Part shown: piece by piece, positions 33,580-42,200 of the stretch
Layout of the letters: each line of letters opens with the position of its first letter
Numbering within the stretch: the first letter of the stretch is position 1
NCBI RefSeq assembly: GCF_000961885.1
Contig: NZ_JZKH01000005.1
Location: forward strand, 1 to 64,000
DNA: 64,000 nt
Direction: 5' to 3'
DNA from: Streptomyces rubellomurinus
Lineage (GTDB): Bacteria; Actinomycetota; Actinomycetes; Streptomycetales; Streptomycetaceae
Position numbers and translations under genes: made by a program
The notes under the pieces: generated by a model
The model's input: the letters and a program-made list of their open reading frames with translations, nothing else
The model's database searches: none
Told to the model about the DNA's origin: nothing

Positions 33580-34197
33580 TCAGCCCAGTGAGCTCCAGTA
33601 CGAGCAGCGCGCCTCCGGCAGCACCGCGGGGCCGCGCTCCGCGCAGGCCGCGCCCGCCGATCCGGCCGCCAACCGCGCCTGCCCCACCTCGCCGAAGCGG
33701 AACGCCAGTTGGTAGCCGTCCCGGGTGGCCGCGGCGACCCCGGGAGCGTCCTGGTCGGCGCTGCGCCAGGTGACCGTCCAGCCGCGCCGCCGCCAGTACC
33801 GCTCCACCACGCCCACCAGCTCCGCCCGCCGGTGCAGCGAGACCACGGTGAGCAGGTCCCGCCCGCGGCCGACGTACCAGCACGCCCCCGACTCGCGCCC
33901 GGGCCGCGGCAGCCGCACGCCCGCCACGGGCGCGCTCGACCGCCAGGCCGGTGCGGGCTCGATGGCGTCCAGGGTGTCCTCCAGCAAGGCCTCGCACCGC
34001 TCGGCGGCGGCCAGTTGGGCCGTCACCACCGCCACCGGCGAGGGCTCGCCGGAGGGCGCCGGCACCGCCCCGGGCGACGCGCCGCAGGACGCCCGGCCCG
34101 TCGCCCCCCCGAGCGCTCCGCCGGGCGCGCCGCCGGCCCCGTTTCCGCAACAACCGCCCGGGAACCCGAGGTTCAGCTCGGCACCACCTGACTGCAC
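33580..34197 (-). CDS. Hypothetical protein, possibly exported
   Basis: A 205-residue product if the GTG at 34197 (protein VQSGGAELNLGF) is the start. That codon has GGAGGG five bases upstream. After a Gly/Ala/Cys-rich segment (PGGCCGNGAGGAPGGALGG) comes a compact domain: AERCEALLEDTLDAI, ESGACWYVGRGRDLLTVVSL, VGVVERYWRRRGWTVTW, DGYQLAFRFGEVGQARL and a final Cys pair (GAACAERG, ARCSYWSSLG). No family recognised. The pattern is reminiscent of small Streptomyces lipoproteins, but a proper lipobox is not clear. An alternative start lies at 34425. Confidence 0.5.
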   Translation of the reverse strand: MQSGGAELNLGFPGGCCGNGAGGAPGGALGGATGRASCGASPGAVPAPSGEPSPVAVVTAQLAAAERCEALLEDTLDAIEPAPAWRSSAPVAGVRLPRPGRESGACWYVGRGRDLLTVVSLHRRAELVGVVERYWRRRGWTVTWRSADQDAPGVAAATRDGYQLAFRFGEVGQARLAAGSAGAACAERGPAVLPEARCSYWSSLG

Positions 34198-34394
34198 AGG
34201 GCCCTCCGTCTCCTCCCGGAGTTCGCTCCGGGCAGGGATTCCGTCACTGCTTGGACGGCGGGGGCGAACAGGCAGTTCCACCCCACACCGTCCCCTCACC
34301 TCCGGCCGCGGAGCAGAGCCCACTGCCGGTGACAAGTACCGTCGCAGAATGGCCGATTCACGTCCATCCCGATCGGAATCGAATTGACCTGGCA

Positions 34395-34410
34395 TCACTT
34401 TCGAAAGTGA
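34395..34410. promoter_or_regulatory. 16-bp perfect palindrome in a promoter region (operator)
   Basis: TCACTTTCGAAAGTGA lies just downstream of TTGACC (34384-34389) and overlaps the presumed spacer/-10 region. It sits about 80 bases before the glycosyltransferase ATG and upstream of the divergent minus-strand gene. It is probably a repressor or activator site; the regulator is not identified. Confidence 0.6.
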
Positions 34411-34490
34411 GACTGCCCTGATCACTGACGATCCGACGACCTGACCACTCCACGCAGCCCGCGCCCCGGCGCGGCAGGGAGAACACCACC

Positions 34491-35612
34491 ATGCGCATCC
34501 TCTTCACCGGCCCGGCCTCGCCCGGCCACCTGTTCCCGTTGGTGCCCTTCGCCCAGGCGCTCCGCGCCGCCGGCCACGACGTCCTGTTCGCCGGGCAGCG
34601 CCCGATGGACCCGCTGCTGACCTCCGGCTTCCCGACCGTCGAGATCGGCGACGGCCGGGACATGCGCGAGCTGTTCGTCGACTTCCGCGGCGGGCAGCCG
34701 ATGACCTACGGCAGCGACGCCATGACCCACGACGAACGGATGGACATGGCCGCCGGCGCCTTCGCGCACGCCGCCCGTCCCTCCTTCGACGGGCTGCTCG
34801 CCACCGCCGCCGACTGGGGCGCCGACCTCCTGGTGCACGCCGCCTTCCAGGCCGTCGCCCCGCTGGTGGCGGCCAAGCTCAAGATCCCGCTGGTGATGCA
34901 GAACTACGGCATCCCGTCCGGGCGCGACACCAACGCCCGCTTCCTCCCCAAGCTCGCCGACCTCTACGAGCAGCACGGCGTGGCCGGCCCCGTCGAGTCC
35001 ACCGTGCTCAACCTCGGCCCGCTCGGCGGCGACCCGGAGGGGCTGCGCGCCCGCTACATCCCGTACAACGGCACCGGGTCGATCCCCGCCGAGTTCCTGC
35101 GCCCGGCCGAGCGGCGGCGCGTCCTGGTCACCCTCGGCTCGGTGGTCGTCGGCATCAACGGCGTCGGCGGCGTCTCCCGGCTGATCGAGGCCGCCGACCA
35201 GGTCGACGCCGAGTTCCTGCTCGCGGTCGGCGACGCCGACCTCACCGCGCTCGGCGCCCTGCCCGCCAACGTCCGCCCGGTGCCGTGGATCCCGCTCGCC
35301 GCGCTCGTGCGGCACTCCGACGCCGTGGTCCACCACGGCGGCGCGGGCACCACCCTCACCACGCTGGACGCCGGGCTGCCCCAGCTCGTCCTCCCCCAGG
35401 GCGCCGACAACTTCATGGTCGCCGACGCCCTCGTCGAGGCCGGCATCGGGCTGCGCTCCAGCTCCGCCGAGGTCGACGCCGCGGTCCTCGACCGGCTCCT
35501 CAACGACCCGGCCGTACGGGCCGCCGCCGAGGACGTCCGGGCGACCAACACCGCGCTCCCCTCCCCCGCCGAGCTCGTCCCCGCCCTCGAGGACATCGCC
35601 GCCCGCCGCTGA
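34491..35612 (+). CDS. GT-B glycosyltransferase of the macrolide/EryCIII type
   Basis: A 373-residue glycosyltransferase of the activator-type natural-product family (GT1). The N-terminal acceptor domain starts MRILFTGPASPGHLFPLVPFA. The C-terminal nucleotide-sugar domain has RVLVTLGSVVVGIN, VRPVPWIPLAALVRHSDAVV and the diphosphate-binding HHGGAGTTLTTLDAGLPQLVLPQGADN. It could decorate an aglycone or inactivate macrolides. No sugar-biosynthesis or polyketide genes are adjacent, so its acceptor is unknown. A 16-bp palindrome in its promoter suggests inducible expression. A terminator follows. Confidence 0.9.
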   Translation: MRILFTGPASPGHLFPLVPFAQALRAAGHDVLFAGQRPMDPLLTSGFPTVEIGDGRDMRELFVDFRGGQPMTYGSDAMTHDERMDMAAGAFAHAARPSFDGLLATAADWGADLLVHAAFQAVAPLVAAKLKIPLVMQNYGIPSGRDTNARFLPKLADLYEQHGVAGPVESTVLNLGPLGGDPEGLRARYIPYNGTGSIPAEFLRPAERRRVLVTLGSVVVGINGVGGVSRLIEAADQVDAEFLLAVGDADLTALGALPANVRPVPWIPLAALVRHSDAVVHHGGAGTTLTTLDAGLPQLVLPQGADNFMVADALVEAGIGLRSSSAEVDAAVLDRLLNDPAVRAAAEDVRATNTALPSPAELVPALEDIAARR

Positions 35613-35620
35613 CCCGGCGG

Positions 35621-35651
35621 CGACGGCCCCGTCCCGTGGGCGGGGCCGTCG
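35621..35651. terminator. Bidirectional terminator
   Basis: 11-bp perfect arms CGACGGCCCCG/CGGGGCCGTCG with a 9-base loop, between convergent glycosyltransferase and MFS genes. Confidence 0.8.
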
Positions 35652-35652
35652 A

Positions 35653-35677
35653 GCGTCAGGCGTCAGGCGTCAGGCGT
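35653..35677. repeat. 7-bp tandem repeat across the MFS stop codon
   Basis: gcgtcag three times plus gcgtg. The third copy contains the stop codon (35670-35672) of the minus-strand MFS gene. Confidence 0.85.
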
Positions 35678-37019
35678 GGCGGGGCCGGCTTCGGTGGTTC
35701 CGGTCGATCACGTAGCGGTGGCCGTGGCTCCAGGCGCCGGCCGGGGCGGGGCGGGCCCCGGCGAGATGGGGGTGGTCGGCCGGCAGGTCGGTGTGGACGT
35801 GGTCGAGGGCGTCGGGGTCGCGCCGGGGCCAGAGCCGGACGGCGCCGAGCGCCGCGGTGAGGGCGACGGCCCCGAGGACGAGGGCGGTGACGGGCAGGCC
35901 GGCACCCGCGGCGAGCCAGCCGGCCAGGGGGTAGGTGAGCAGCCAGCACGCGTGCGAGAGGGAGAACTGGGCGGCGAACGCGGCAGGCAGTTCGGCGTCC
36001 GCGGCGGAGCGGCGCACCACCCGCCCGCCGGGGGTGAGGACGGCGGAGCTCGCGGCGCCGATCAGCGCCCAGGCGGCCAGCAGCGCGAGCCAGGCCGCCG
36101 TCCCGGGCGGCGCGGCGGTGATCACCGCGGTGGCGCCGAGGACGGCGGGCAGGGCGAGGGCGGCGGGCAGCATCACGGCCCGGTCGCTGACCCGGGCGAG
36201 CAGCCGGGGCAGCAGCAGTGCGGTCAGCATGGACCCGGCGCCGTACGCGCCGAGGGCGAGGGAGACGGCTCCGGCGGGCCGCTGGAAGTGCTCGCGGACC
36301 ACCACGACGGTGTTGACGAAGACGATCGCCCCGGCGGCGGCGACCGCGAGGTCCAGCGCCAGCAGCGCCCGCAGCCGCGGGGTGGCCCAGAACATCCGGG
36401 TGCCGGAGAGCGCCTTCGCGTAGACCCCGCCGGCGCGTTCGGCGGCCGGGGCCTTGGGCAGGACGGCGGAGAGCACCAGGGCGGCGGAGGCGAGGAAGCC
36501 GAGGCTCGTGCCGGCGAACAGCCAGTTGTAGGAGACCAGCGTGAGCAGCACGGCCGCGAGGGCGGGGCTGAACAGGGACTCCAGGTCGTAGGCGAGCCGG
36601 GACATGGACAGCGCGTTGGTGTAGTCGCGCTCGGCGGGCAGCACGTGCGGGATGGTCGCCTGGAAGGTCGGGGTGAACGCCGCGGAGGCGGCCTGCAGCA
36701 GGAGGACCATCAGGTAGATCTGCCAGACCTGGTCCACGAACGGGAGCGCGAGCGCGACGCCGGCCCGGGTGAGGTCCGTCGCCACCAGCAGCGCCCGCCG
36801 GGGGATCCGCCCGGCGAGCGCGCCCGCGATCGGGGCGACGGCCACGTACGCGACCATCTTGATCGCGAGGGCGGTGCCCAGGACGACGCTCGCGTTCGCT
36901 CCGGCGATGTCGTACGCGAGCAGGGCCAGGGCCACCGTCGCGAGGCCGGTGCCGACCAGGGCGACGACCTGGGCGGTGAAGAGGCGGCGGTAGGTGCGGT
37001 TGCGCAGCACGGTCAGCAT
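35670..37019 (-). CDS. MFS efflux protein with His-rich C-terminal tail, probable metal exporter
   Basis: A 449-residue, roughly 12-helix major facilitator protein (first helix after MLTVLRNRTYRRLFTAQVV; loop IAGALAGRIPRRALLVATD). The tail of about 45 residues is hydrophilic and carries eight His (DHVHTDLPADHPH, SHGHRYVIDRNH, RHA), suggesting metal binding. An ArsR regulator with a C-terminal His-containing helix lies directly upstream, and an operator-like dyad overlaps the promoter. Nickel or cobalt efflux (NreB-like) is my inference. Start set at MLTVLRN because GGGGAG lies seven bases upstream. Confidence 0.8.
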   Translation of the reverse strand: MLTVLRNRTYRRLFTAQVVALVGTGLATVALALLAYDIAGANASVVLGTALAIKMVAYVAVAPIAGALAGRIPRRALLVATDLTRAGVALALPFVDQVWQIYLMVLLLQAASAAFTPTFQATIPHVLPAERDYTNALSMSRLAYDLESLFSPALAAVLLTLVSYNWLFAGTSLGFLASAALVLSAVLPKAPAAERAGGVYAKALSGTRMFWATPRLRALLALDLAVAAAGAIVFVNTVVVVREHFQRPAGAVSLALGAYGAGSMLTALLLPRLLARVSDRAVMLPAALALPAVLGATAVITAAPPGTAAWLALLAAWALIGAASSAVLTPGGRVVRRSAADAELPAAFAAQFSLSHACWLLTYPLAGWLAAGAGLPVTALVLGAVALTAALGAVRLWPRRDPDALDHVHTDLPADHPHLAGARPAPAGAWSHGHRYVIDRNHRSRPRHA

Positions 37020-37070
37020 GGGCGCGCTCCCCGGATCGGAGTGGCGTTGCCCGTCCATCGTAATCAATGA

Positions 37071-37088
37071 GTGCGCATGGATGCACAT
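37071..37088 (-). promoter_or_regulatory. ArsR-type operator upstream of the MFS gene
   Basis: Imperfect dyad GTGCGCAT-GG-ATGCACAT. It overlaps the -35 region of a minus-strand promoter whose -10 could be TACGAT near 37060. Its spacing and half-site style fit ArsR/SmtB repressors. Confidence 0.55.
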
Positions 37089-37136
37089 GTTTGCGAGACG
37101 GCTCCGCGGCAGTTCGGACGGCCCCCGCCGGAGCGG

Positions 37137-37493
37137 TCAGTCGTGCGGCGGGAGCGAGCCGACCTGGTGGTCGGCGACGTTCAGCGCCTCGTCGACGAGG
37201 CGACGCAGGTGGCCGTGGCGCAGCGAGTACACGACCCGGCGGCCGTCCTTGCGGGTGGCGACCAGCCCGGCCAGGCGCAGCTTGGCCAGGTGCTGGCTGA
37301 CCGAGGGCCGGGCCGCGCCGGTCGCCTCGACCAGGGTGGTCACGTCCGCCTCGCCCCGGCCGAGCCGCTCCATCAGGGCCAGCCTGGTCCGGTCCGCGAG
37401 CAGCGCCAGGATCGAGGCGGCGGCGTCCAGCCGCTCGCCGTCTGCGGGCTGATGCGCATGGGAGGCATCTGCGAGCTGCGTGCGGGTGTCCAT
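37137..37493 (-). CDS. ArsR/SmtB family metal-responsive repressor
   Basis: A 118-residue winged-helix repressor: AASILALLADRTRLALMERL, then DVTTLVEATGAARPSVSQHLAKL as recognition helix region and LVATRKDGRRVVYSLRHGHL for the wing. The last helix (HGHLRRLVDEALNVADHQVG) and tail (PPHD) place His residues as in the alpha5 Ni/Co sensors NmtR and KmtR. The N-terminus also has SHAHQ. It would repress itself and the MFS pump until metal binds. Confidence 0.88.
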   Translation of the reverse strand: MDTRTQLADASHAHQPADGERLDAAASILALLADRTRLALMERLGRGEADVTTLVEATGAARPSVSQHLAKLRLAGLVATRKDGRRVVYSLRHGHLRRLVDEALNVADHQVGSLPPHD

Positions 37494-37558
37494 CGCCTCA
37501 TCGTAGGCCCGTCCCCGGCGCCCGGCTGCGCGCCCGCGGCGGTCCCGGTGGTCCCGGT

Positions 37559-38560
37559 TCAGCGGACCGGCAGGGCGCCGGGCCGGCGGTGGAGCCGCGC
37601 GGCGTCGGCGACGGTACGGGTGGCCGGGCCGGCGACCGGGCGGGTGACGGTACGGGTGACCGTCGCCGCGAACGAGTCCTGGACCAGGGCCGCGAAGCGG
37701 GCGGCCAGCGGGTGCGCGCCCTGCGTCGGATAGGCCAGCAGCATGGGGACGGACGGCGCGTCCGGGATCCGCAGGAAGCGCACGCTCGGGTGCAGGCCGC
37801 GCCGGGCCGCCGACTCGGGGACGATGCCGACGCCGCGGCCGGCCGCCACCGCCTCCAGCCATTCGTCGAAGTTGCCGCAGGCGACGGCGGTGCGCGGGCG
37901 GCGGGCGGCGGGCCAGAGCTCGGGGCGGACCGTCCCGCTGACCACGTTCCGCACCAGCGGGTGGTCGGCGAGTTCGATCCAGCGCACCGACTGCTGCCGG
38001 GCCAGCGCCGTCCCGCGCGCGGCGGCGGCCACCTGGGCCTCGGTGCAGAGCAGGACGGTGTGCATCCCGCTCGCGGGGGCGTCGCCGCGCAGCAGCGCGA
38101 GGTCGACCACGCCGCGGTCGACGCCCGCGAACGGCTCGTCCCGGCGCACGAGTTCGACCCCGGCCCCGGTCTGCTCCTCGAAGGAGGAGAGCGCGTCCTG
38201 CATCCAGCCGTCCGGCAGCATCCAGGTGAAGCCCAGCCGCAGCCGGGTCTCGGCCGGGCGGGCGGCCAGGGCGTCCTCCAACCGGGGCAGCAGGTGGAGG
38301 AGTTCGGCGCGCAGCCGGTCACCGGCCGGGCTGAGCGCGACGGTTCGGGTGGTCCGGTGGAGCAGGCGGGTGCCGAGCGCCTCCTCCAGCCGGCGGATGG
38401 TCCGGGTCAGGCTCGGCTGGGTGGTTCCGGTCAACTCGGCGGCCTGCGTGAAGTTCAGGGTGTCGGCGACCGCGAGGAAGGCCCGCAGGTGCCGGATCGC
38501 GACGTCCCGCCGCTCCGGCGCGTCGGGACGAGCGCCGGAGGATGACACCGACTCGTTCAT
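37559..38560 (-). CDS. LysR family transcriptional regulator
   Basis: A 333-residue LTTR. The N-terminal HTH is LRAFLAVADTLNFTQAAELT, then TTQPSLTRTIRRLEEALGTRLLHRT. The co-inducer domain runs from about residue 105 (ETRLRLGFTWMLPDG). An extra 35-residue tail (TRTVTRPVAGPATRTVADAARL) follows the usual end. LTTRs commonly control a divergent neighbour. Here that is the response-regulator gene 402 bases away, which makes it a candidate regulator of the cluster border. Confidence 0.9.
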   Translation of the reverse strand: MNESVSSSGARPDAPERRDVAIRHLRAFLAVADTLNFTQAAELTGTTQPSLTRTIRRLEEALGTRLLHRTTRTVALSPAGDRLRAELLHLLPRLEDALAARPAETRLRLGFTWMLPDGWMQDALSSFEEQTGAGVELVRRDEPFAGVDRGVVDLALLRGDAPASGMHTVLLCTEAQVAAAARGTALARQQSVRWIELADHPLVRNVVSGTVRPELWPAARRPRTAVACGNFDEWLEAVAAGRGVGIVPESAARRGLHPSVRFLRIPDAPSVPMLLAYPTQGAHPLAARFAALVQDSFAATVTRTVTRPVAGPATRTVADAARLHRRPGALPVR

Positions 38561-38962
38561 GATGGCCCCCTGATTTCCCCTGTGGTGGTCCCAGCCCGTC
38601 GTCCCGGTCGGCGCCGGCCGGTTCCGGCGTCCCGGCCGACCCTAGGCGGGCGTCCGGTGCGCACTGAAGCCCCTGTCCTCCAAGGTGTCCCGGCCGCTGC
38701 CTCGAAGGAGGCACTCCCGTGTGGCGGCGGATCCGGCCGGGTGCCTCCGAGGAATGACCGCACGCCCGTTCGGGCGCCATCCATCGACGGTGCGCATAGC
38801 CGCACCCCGTCCGGTATTTGTCCGAACCTCGGGCGGCTGACTAACGTCGGCCGCCCCACCGGTCATTGCGGTGAAGGGCCGCCGGAATCCGGTTCCCGCT
38901 CGTTGTCCGCCGGCCCGAAAGCCGGGCCGGACGACCCGCGATTCGAGAGGATCGGGCAATTC
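38561..38962. other. 402-bp divergent promoter region at the cluster border
   Basis: Between the LysR gene and the first cluster gene. It contains the promoter at 38818-38847 and a small dyad gtgcgcatagccgcac near 38791-38806. No gene seen. Confidence 0.5.
38818..38847 (+). promoter_or_regulatory. Promoter of the first cluster regulator
   Basis: TTGTCC, 18-bp spacer, TAACGT, followed by CG. Leader of about 110 nt. The same TTGnnC-18-TAACGTCG layout precedes the tautomerase gene at 58863. Confidence 0.65.
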
Positions 38963-39781
38963 ATGGAACGTACCGACGAACGTACCGACCGGAGCGTGGC
39001 GATCCGTTCGGCCCGGCGCGCCGTGGTCGTCGACCCGTGGCCGCTGCTCCGCGACGCGGTGGCGGCCCTGCTGCTGGACACCGGGGCCGCCCGGACGGTC
39101 GAGACGGCCCGCGGCAGCGCGCAGGCCTGGGAGCTGTGCCGCGCCCTCGGACCCGACCTGGTGGTCACCGACGCGGACCTGCTGGCCCCCGGCGAGGGCC
39201 TGCTCCTCGGCCGCCGGCTCAAGGCGTCGGCGAGCCCGCCCCGGGTCCTGGTCTACTCGGGGAGCACCGACCCCTCGGTCGTCGTGGAGTGCCTCGGCGG
39301 CGCGGCGGACGGCTTCGTGCACCGCTCGGCGGAGCCGGAACAGCTGGTCTCCGCCGTGCGCGGACTGGCCGAGGGCCGGCCGGTGTGGTTCGTCGGGGAG
39401 CAGGACCGGCCGGCTCCGGCCGGGGCCGACCCGGTGGACGGCGCGCTGCTGCGGGCCATGACCGGCCGGGAGCAGGAGGTGCTCGGGCTGCTACTGCGCC
39501 GGTACTCCAACGACGAGATCGCGGGCGAGCTGTGCCTGGCCCGACAGACCGTCAAGAACTACGTGAGCAGCGTGCTGCAGAAGCTGGAGATGTCCTCCCG
39601 CCGGGAGCTCCACTCCCTGGTCCCGGCGCGCGGCCCCGACCTCGGCCGCCGGCCCTCCGAGCCGGGGGCGGCCGATCGGTGCAGGTCAGTACGGCCGAAG
39701 GTGGGGGCGGGGCGGGGCGGGATGCCTCTCGGAGGGCACGTCGCGGTGTTTCCAAAGAGGCAGTCACCTGCCTCCCACTAG
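38963..39781 (+). CDS. LuxR-family response regulator with atypical receiver
   Basis: A 272-residue NarL-type regulator. Its receiver (about 18-135) keeps a candidate phosphoacceptor Asp70 (VVTDADL) and the switch strand VLVYSGS. The usual acidic pair is reduced (VVVDPWPLLRD) and the conserved Lys is replaced (GFVHRSAEPEQ), so control by phosphorylation is doubtful. The LuxR HTH is at about 165-228 (MTGREQEVLGLLLRRYSNDEIAGELCLARQ). A 45-residue basic tail follows. It lies 39 bases before the UbiA gene and likely regulates the cluster. Confidence 0.85.
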   Translation: MERTDERTDRSVAIRSARRAVVVDPWPLLRDAVAALLLDTGAARTVETARGSAQAWELCRALGPDLVVTDADLLAPGEGLLLGRRLKASASPPRVLVYSGSTDPSVVVECLGGAADGFVHRSAEPEQLVSAVRGLAEGRPVWFVGEQDRPAPAGADPVDGALLRAMTGREQEVLGLLLRRYSNDEIAGELCLARQTVKNYVSSVLQKLEMSSRRELHSLVPARGPDLGRRPSEPGAADRCRSVRPKVGAGRGGMPLGGHVAVFPKRQSPASH

Positions 39782-39820
39782 GGATGTTCACCCGGCACCG
39801 GCTGGCTAGCATTCTTCGCC

Positions 39821-40756
39821 ATGGGGAGTCCAACGGCAACTGCGGGAAAAATACCTTCCACAAGTGTCATCGGGGCGAATGTTCTGCGCACTGCGGCCCT
39901 CTGTCTCGAAGAGGCCCGGATATCCGTGCAGATCATGTTCTCGATACGTTTCGCGACAGCCTTCCTCCTGGCCACCGGGAATTCCCGGGTCAAAACCGGG
40001 CACCTGCTCTCGGACGGTGTCGCCTGGGCCTTCGGAACGCTTTTCGCCTATGTGCTCAACGGCGCCATGGACGTGGCCGAGGACCGCTTGAACGGCTCCG
40101 GCCGCCCGGTCGCCCGGGGCGCGCTCACGCCCGGGACGGCGCTGCGGGCGGCCTGGCTGTGCGCGGGCCTGGCCGTCCTGTTCAGCCTGGACTCGCCGCC
40201 GGTGCTCGGCCTGCTGCTGGCCTACCTGTTCTGCGGGTTCGCCTACTCGGCGCCGCCGTTCCGCATGACGCGGCACAGCCACAGCACGGTGGCGACGGTC
40301 CTGCTGCTCGGCGGGCTCACCTACGCGGCAGGCTGCGCGGCCGCCGGCGGGCACCGCGGCGCGGTGCCGGTCGTGGTGTTCGCCGTCGCGATGTCGCTGT
40401 GGATGGGCCTGGTCGGGGCCCTGGTCAAGGACCTGTCGGACGTCCGGGGCGACCAGGCCGCCGGCCGCCGCACCTTCGTGGTCGTCCGGGGCGAGCGGCT
40501 GGCCCGGACGGTCTGCGCGGTCAATCCCGTCCTGGTCGGCGTCGGGTTCCTGGCGGCGGCCCGCACCCTGGCGCCGGTGCTCACCCTGCCGGCCGTGGTC
40601 GTCCTGGCCGGGGGCCTCGCGGTCGCCCACTTCTCCCTCACCACCCGCTCCGACGAGCGGCGCGGCCGCAGCCGGCTGCCGTACCAGGCCTTCATGGTCA
40701 CCCAGTACGCCGCCCACCTGGCGCTGCTCGGCATCGTGGTCGCCGGGGTGCGCTGA
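39821..40756 (+). CDS. UbiA family membrane prenyltransferase
   Basis: A 311-residue polytopic enzyme with eight or nine helices. It transfers a prenyl chain from a diphosphate donor to an acceptor in the membrane. The first Mg-diphosphate motif is NGAMDVAEDRLNGSGRPVARG (the NxxxDxxxD pattern), and the second Asp motif is LVKDLSDVRGDQAAGRRT. The acceptor may be an aromatic or other cluster product. No prenyl diphosphate synthase is in the window. TAGCAT at 39807-39812 ends eight bases before the ATG and there is no ribosome site, so translation is probably leaderless. Confidence 0.9.
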   Translation: MGSPTATAGKIPSTSVIGANVLRTAALCLEEARISVQIMFSIRFATAFLLATGNSRVKTGHLLSDGVAWAFGTLFAYVLNGAMDVAEDRLNGSGRPVARGALTPGTALRAAWLCAGLAVLFSLDSPPVLGLLLAYLFCGFAYSAPPFRMTRHSHSTVATVLLLGGLTYAAGCAAAGGHRGAVPVVVFAVAMSLWMGLVGALVKDLSDVRGDQAAGRRTFVVVRGERLARTVCAVNPVLVGVGFLAAARTLAPVLTLPAVVVLAGGLAVAHFSLTTRSDERRGRSRLPYQAFMVTQYAAHLALLGIVVAGVR

Positions 40757-40814
40757 CCACCGGGCAGCCGACCACCGAGCAGCTGAACACCGAGCAGCCG
40801 ACCGCCGGACCGGG
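40755..40814. repeat. 15-bp tandem repeat directly after the UbiA stop
   Basis: Three good copies (gaccaccgggcagcc, gaccaccgagcagct, gaacaccgagcagcc) and a fourth decayed copy. The first begins inside the TGA stop codon. Confidence 0.85.
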
Positions 40815-40851
40815 AGCGGAGCGCGCGAGCGGAGGACGCGCGCTCCGCTCC
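40813..40851 (+). terminator. Terminator after UbiA
   Basis: 15-bp perfect arms GGAGCGGAGCGCGCG/CGCGCGCTCCGCTCC with a 9-base loop. The remaining part of the 346-base gap (to 41102) holds the kinase promoter region, including TAGCAT at 40922 and GATACT near 41050. Confidence 0.85.
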
Positions 40852-41102
40852 CCCGTCACGCCACCGGCCGCCGGCCGGGAGAGCGGTCCCGTCCGCCCGG
40901 CCCGTCGAAATGAGACGGACTAGCATTCGGCAGCGCGGCCGTCCGGCTATCGAATACCGGCCTGAATTCGCCGGGGCCGGCAATTTCCCCCGGGATTGCC
41001 CGCCCGATACGATCGAAGCTTGTGTCTTCCTGTCCGTGGGGGTAGTTGATACTCTCCGCCGTGGGTTGCGCCTGAAGCGCCATCACTACTTGGGGGAGTT
41101 CG

Positions 41103-42200
41103 GTGACCATGGCGGGGGGAGATGCGGCGGCGGCCGCGGCGCGGATCGCGGCGAGCGAGGAGGAGATCCTCACCCGGTACCGGGCCGGGCTCCGGCAGCG
41201 GCACAATCCCATCGCGGCCGACGAGGACGTCTGGGACGGCTGCCGGCTCCAGGCCCAGCGGATTCTGGCGGCCGGCGTGGAAAGCCTGCGCGCGGGCAGC
41301 GCGCCGTCACCCGCCCCCCTGCTGTCCTCGATGATGGACCTCGCCGCCGACCGCGTGCAGCAGGGCCGGCGCATCTCCGACTCGGCCGAGGCCGGAGTCG
41401 TCCTGTTCGAGGTCATCATGGACGTCCTGGTGCGCGAACTCACCGACGAGCCCGGCGCGGTGCGCCTGCTGGAACGGGCCATCGGCACCGTGCAGCGCGA
41501 GATCGGGACGCGGCTCCAGGTCGGCTCCGCCGCGTACGACTCCTTCCTCCTGAACGCCGTCAACGAGGTCAACCGGCGCGGCTACCTCGGTCTCGCCCGG
41601 GACATCCACGACCAGATGGGCAACAGCCTGAGCCTGGCCCTGCGTCAGCTCGACCTGTTCGAAATGGCGTTGGGCGAGGTCGACGAGAGCGTCGCCGCCC
41701 GCCTGGCGGCCACCCGGCAGGCCGTCCACGACTCGCTGCTGATGGCGCGCGACATGGTCAGCGGGCTGCGCCGCAACGCCCGGGACGCCCCGCTGAGGAC
41801 CGCCCTGCGCAACTTCGTCGAGTCCATGGACATCGCCGAGACCACGGCGCAGATCCACGTGAACGGCTCCGAGAACTGGGCCCCTTCGGAGACGCTCGAC
41901 GAACTGTACGTGCTGCTCCGCGAGTGCCTGCGCAACTCGTTCACCCATGCGCGGGCCACCCGGATCGTGGTCCACGTGGACATCACGCCGCACGAGATCC
42001 ACGCACTCGTGGGCGACAACGGCCGCGGCTTCGACCTGAGCGCGCGGCCCGGCCCCAAGACCATCAACGGCCTGACCGGGATCAGGGAGCGGGTGGCCCT
42101 CCTGGACGGCACCGTCGCGTTCTCCTCCGCGCCCGGGAAGGGCACGACGGTGAGATGCTGGGTACCCATCCGAGAGGGCGCGACGACGCATGGACAGTGA
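41103..42200 (+). CDS. Soluble sensor histidine kinase (HisKA_3)
   Basis: A 365-residue kinase without membrane segments. The N-terminal helical domain (about 1-140, SEEEILTRYRAGLRQRHNP, AAGVESLRAGS) resembles the RsbRD-like input of cytosolic kinases. The HisKA_3 dimerisation domain has His169 (LGLARDIHDQMGNSLSLALRQ). The HATPase has the N-box LLRECLRNSFTHARATRIVV, G1 VGDNGRGFDLS and G2 NGLTGIRERVALL. It should sense a cytosolic signal and phosphorylate the regulator whose gene overlaps its last 11 bases. GTG at 41103 or ATG at 41109 are both possible starts. Confidence 0.92.
   Translation: MTMAGGDAAAAAARIAASEEEILTRYRAGLRQRHNPIAADEDVWDGCRLQAQRILAAGVESLRAGSAPSPAPLLSSMMDLAADRVQQGRRISDSAEAGVVLFEVIMDVLVRELTDEPGAVRLLERAIGTVQREIGTRLQVGSAAYDSFLLNAVNEVNRRGYLGLARDIHDQMGNSLSLALRQLDLFEMALGEVDESVAARLAATRQAVHDSLLMARDMVSGLRRNARDAPLRTALRNFVESMDIAETTAQIHVNGSENWAPSETLDELYVLLRECLRNSFTHARATRIVVHVDITPHEIHALVGDNGRGFDLSARPGPKTINGLTGIRERVALLDGTVAFSSAPGKGTTVRCWVPIREGATTHGQ

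Noticed and set aside
33137..33715. Plus-strand open frame across the gap and into the next gene
   Set aside because: It crosses the promoter and terminator elements, overlaps the better-supported minus-strand frame and shows no protein-like pattern.
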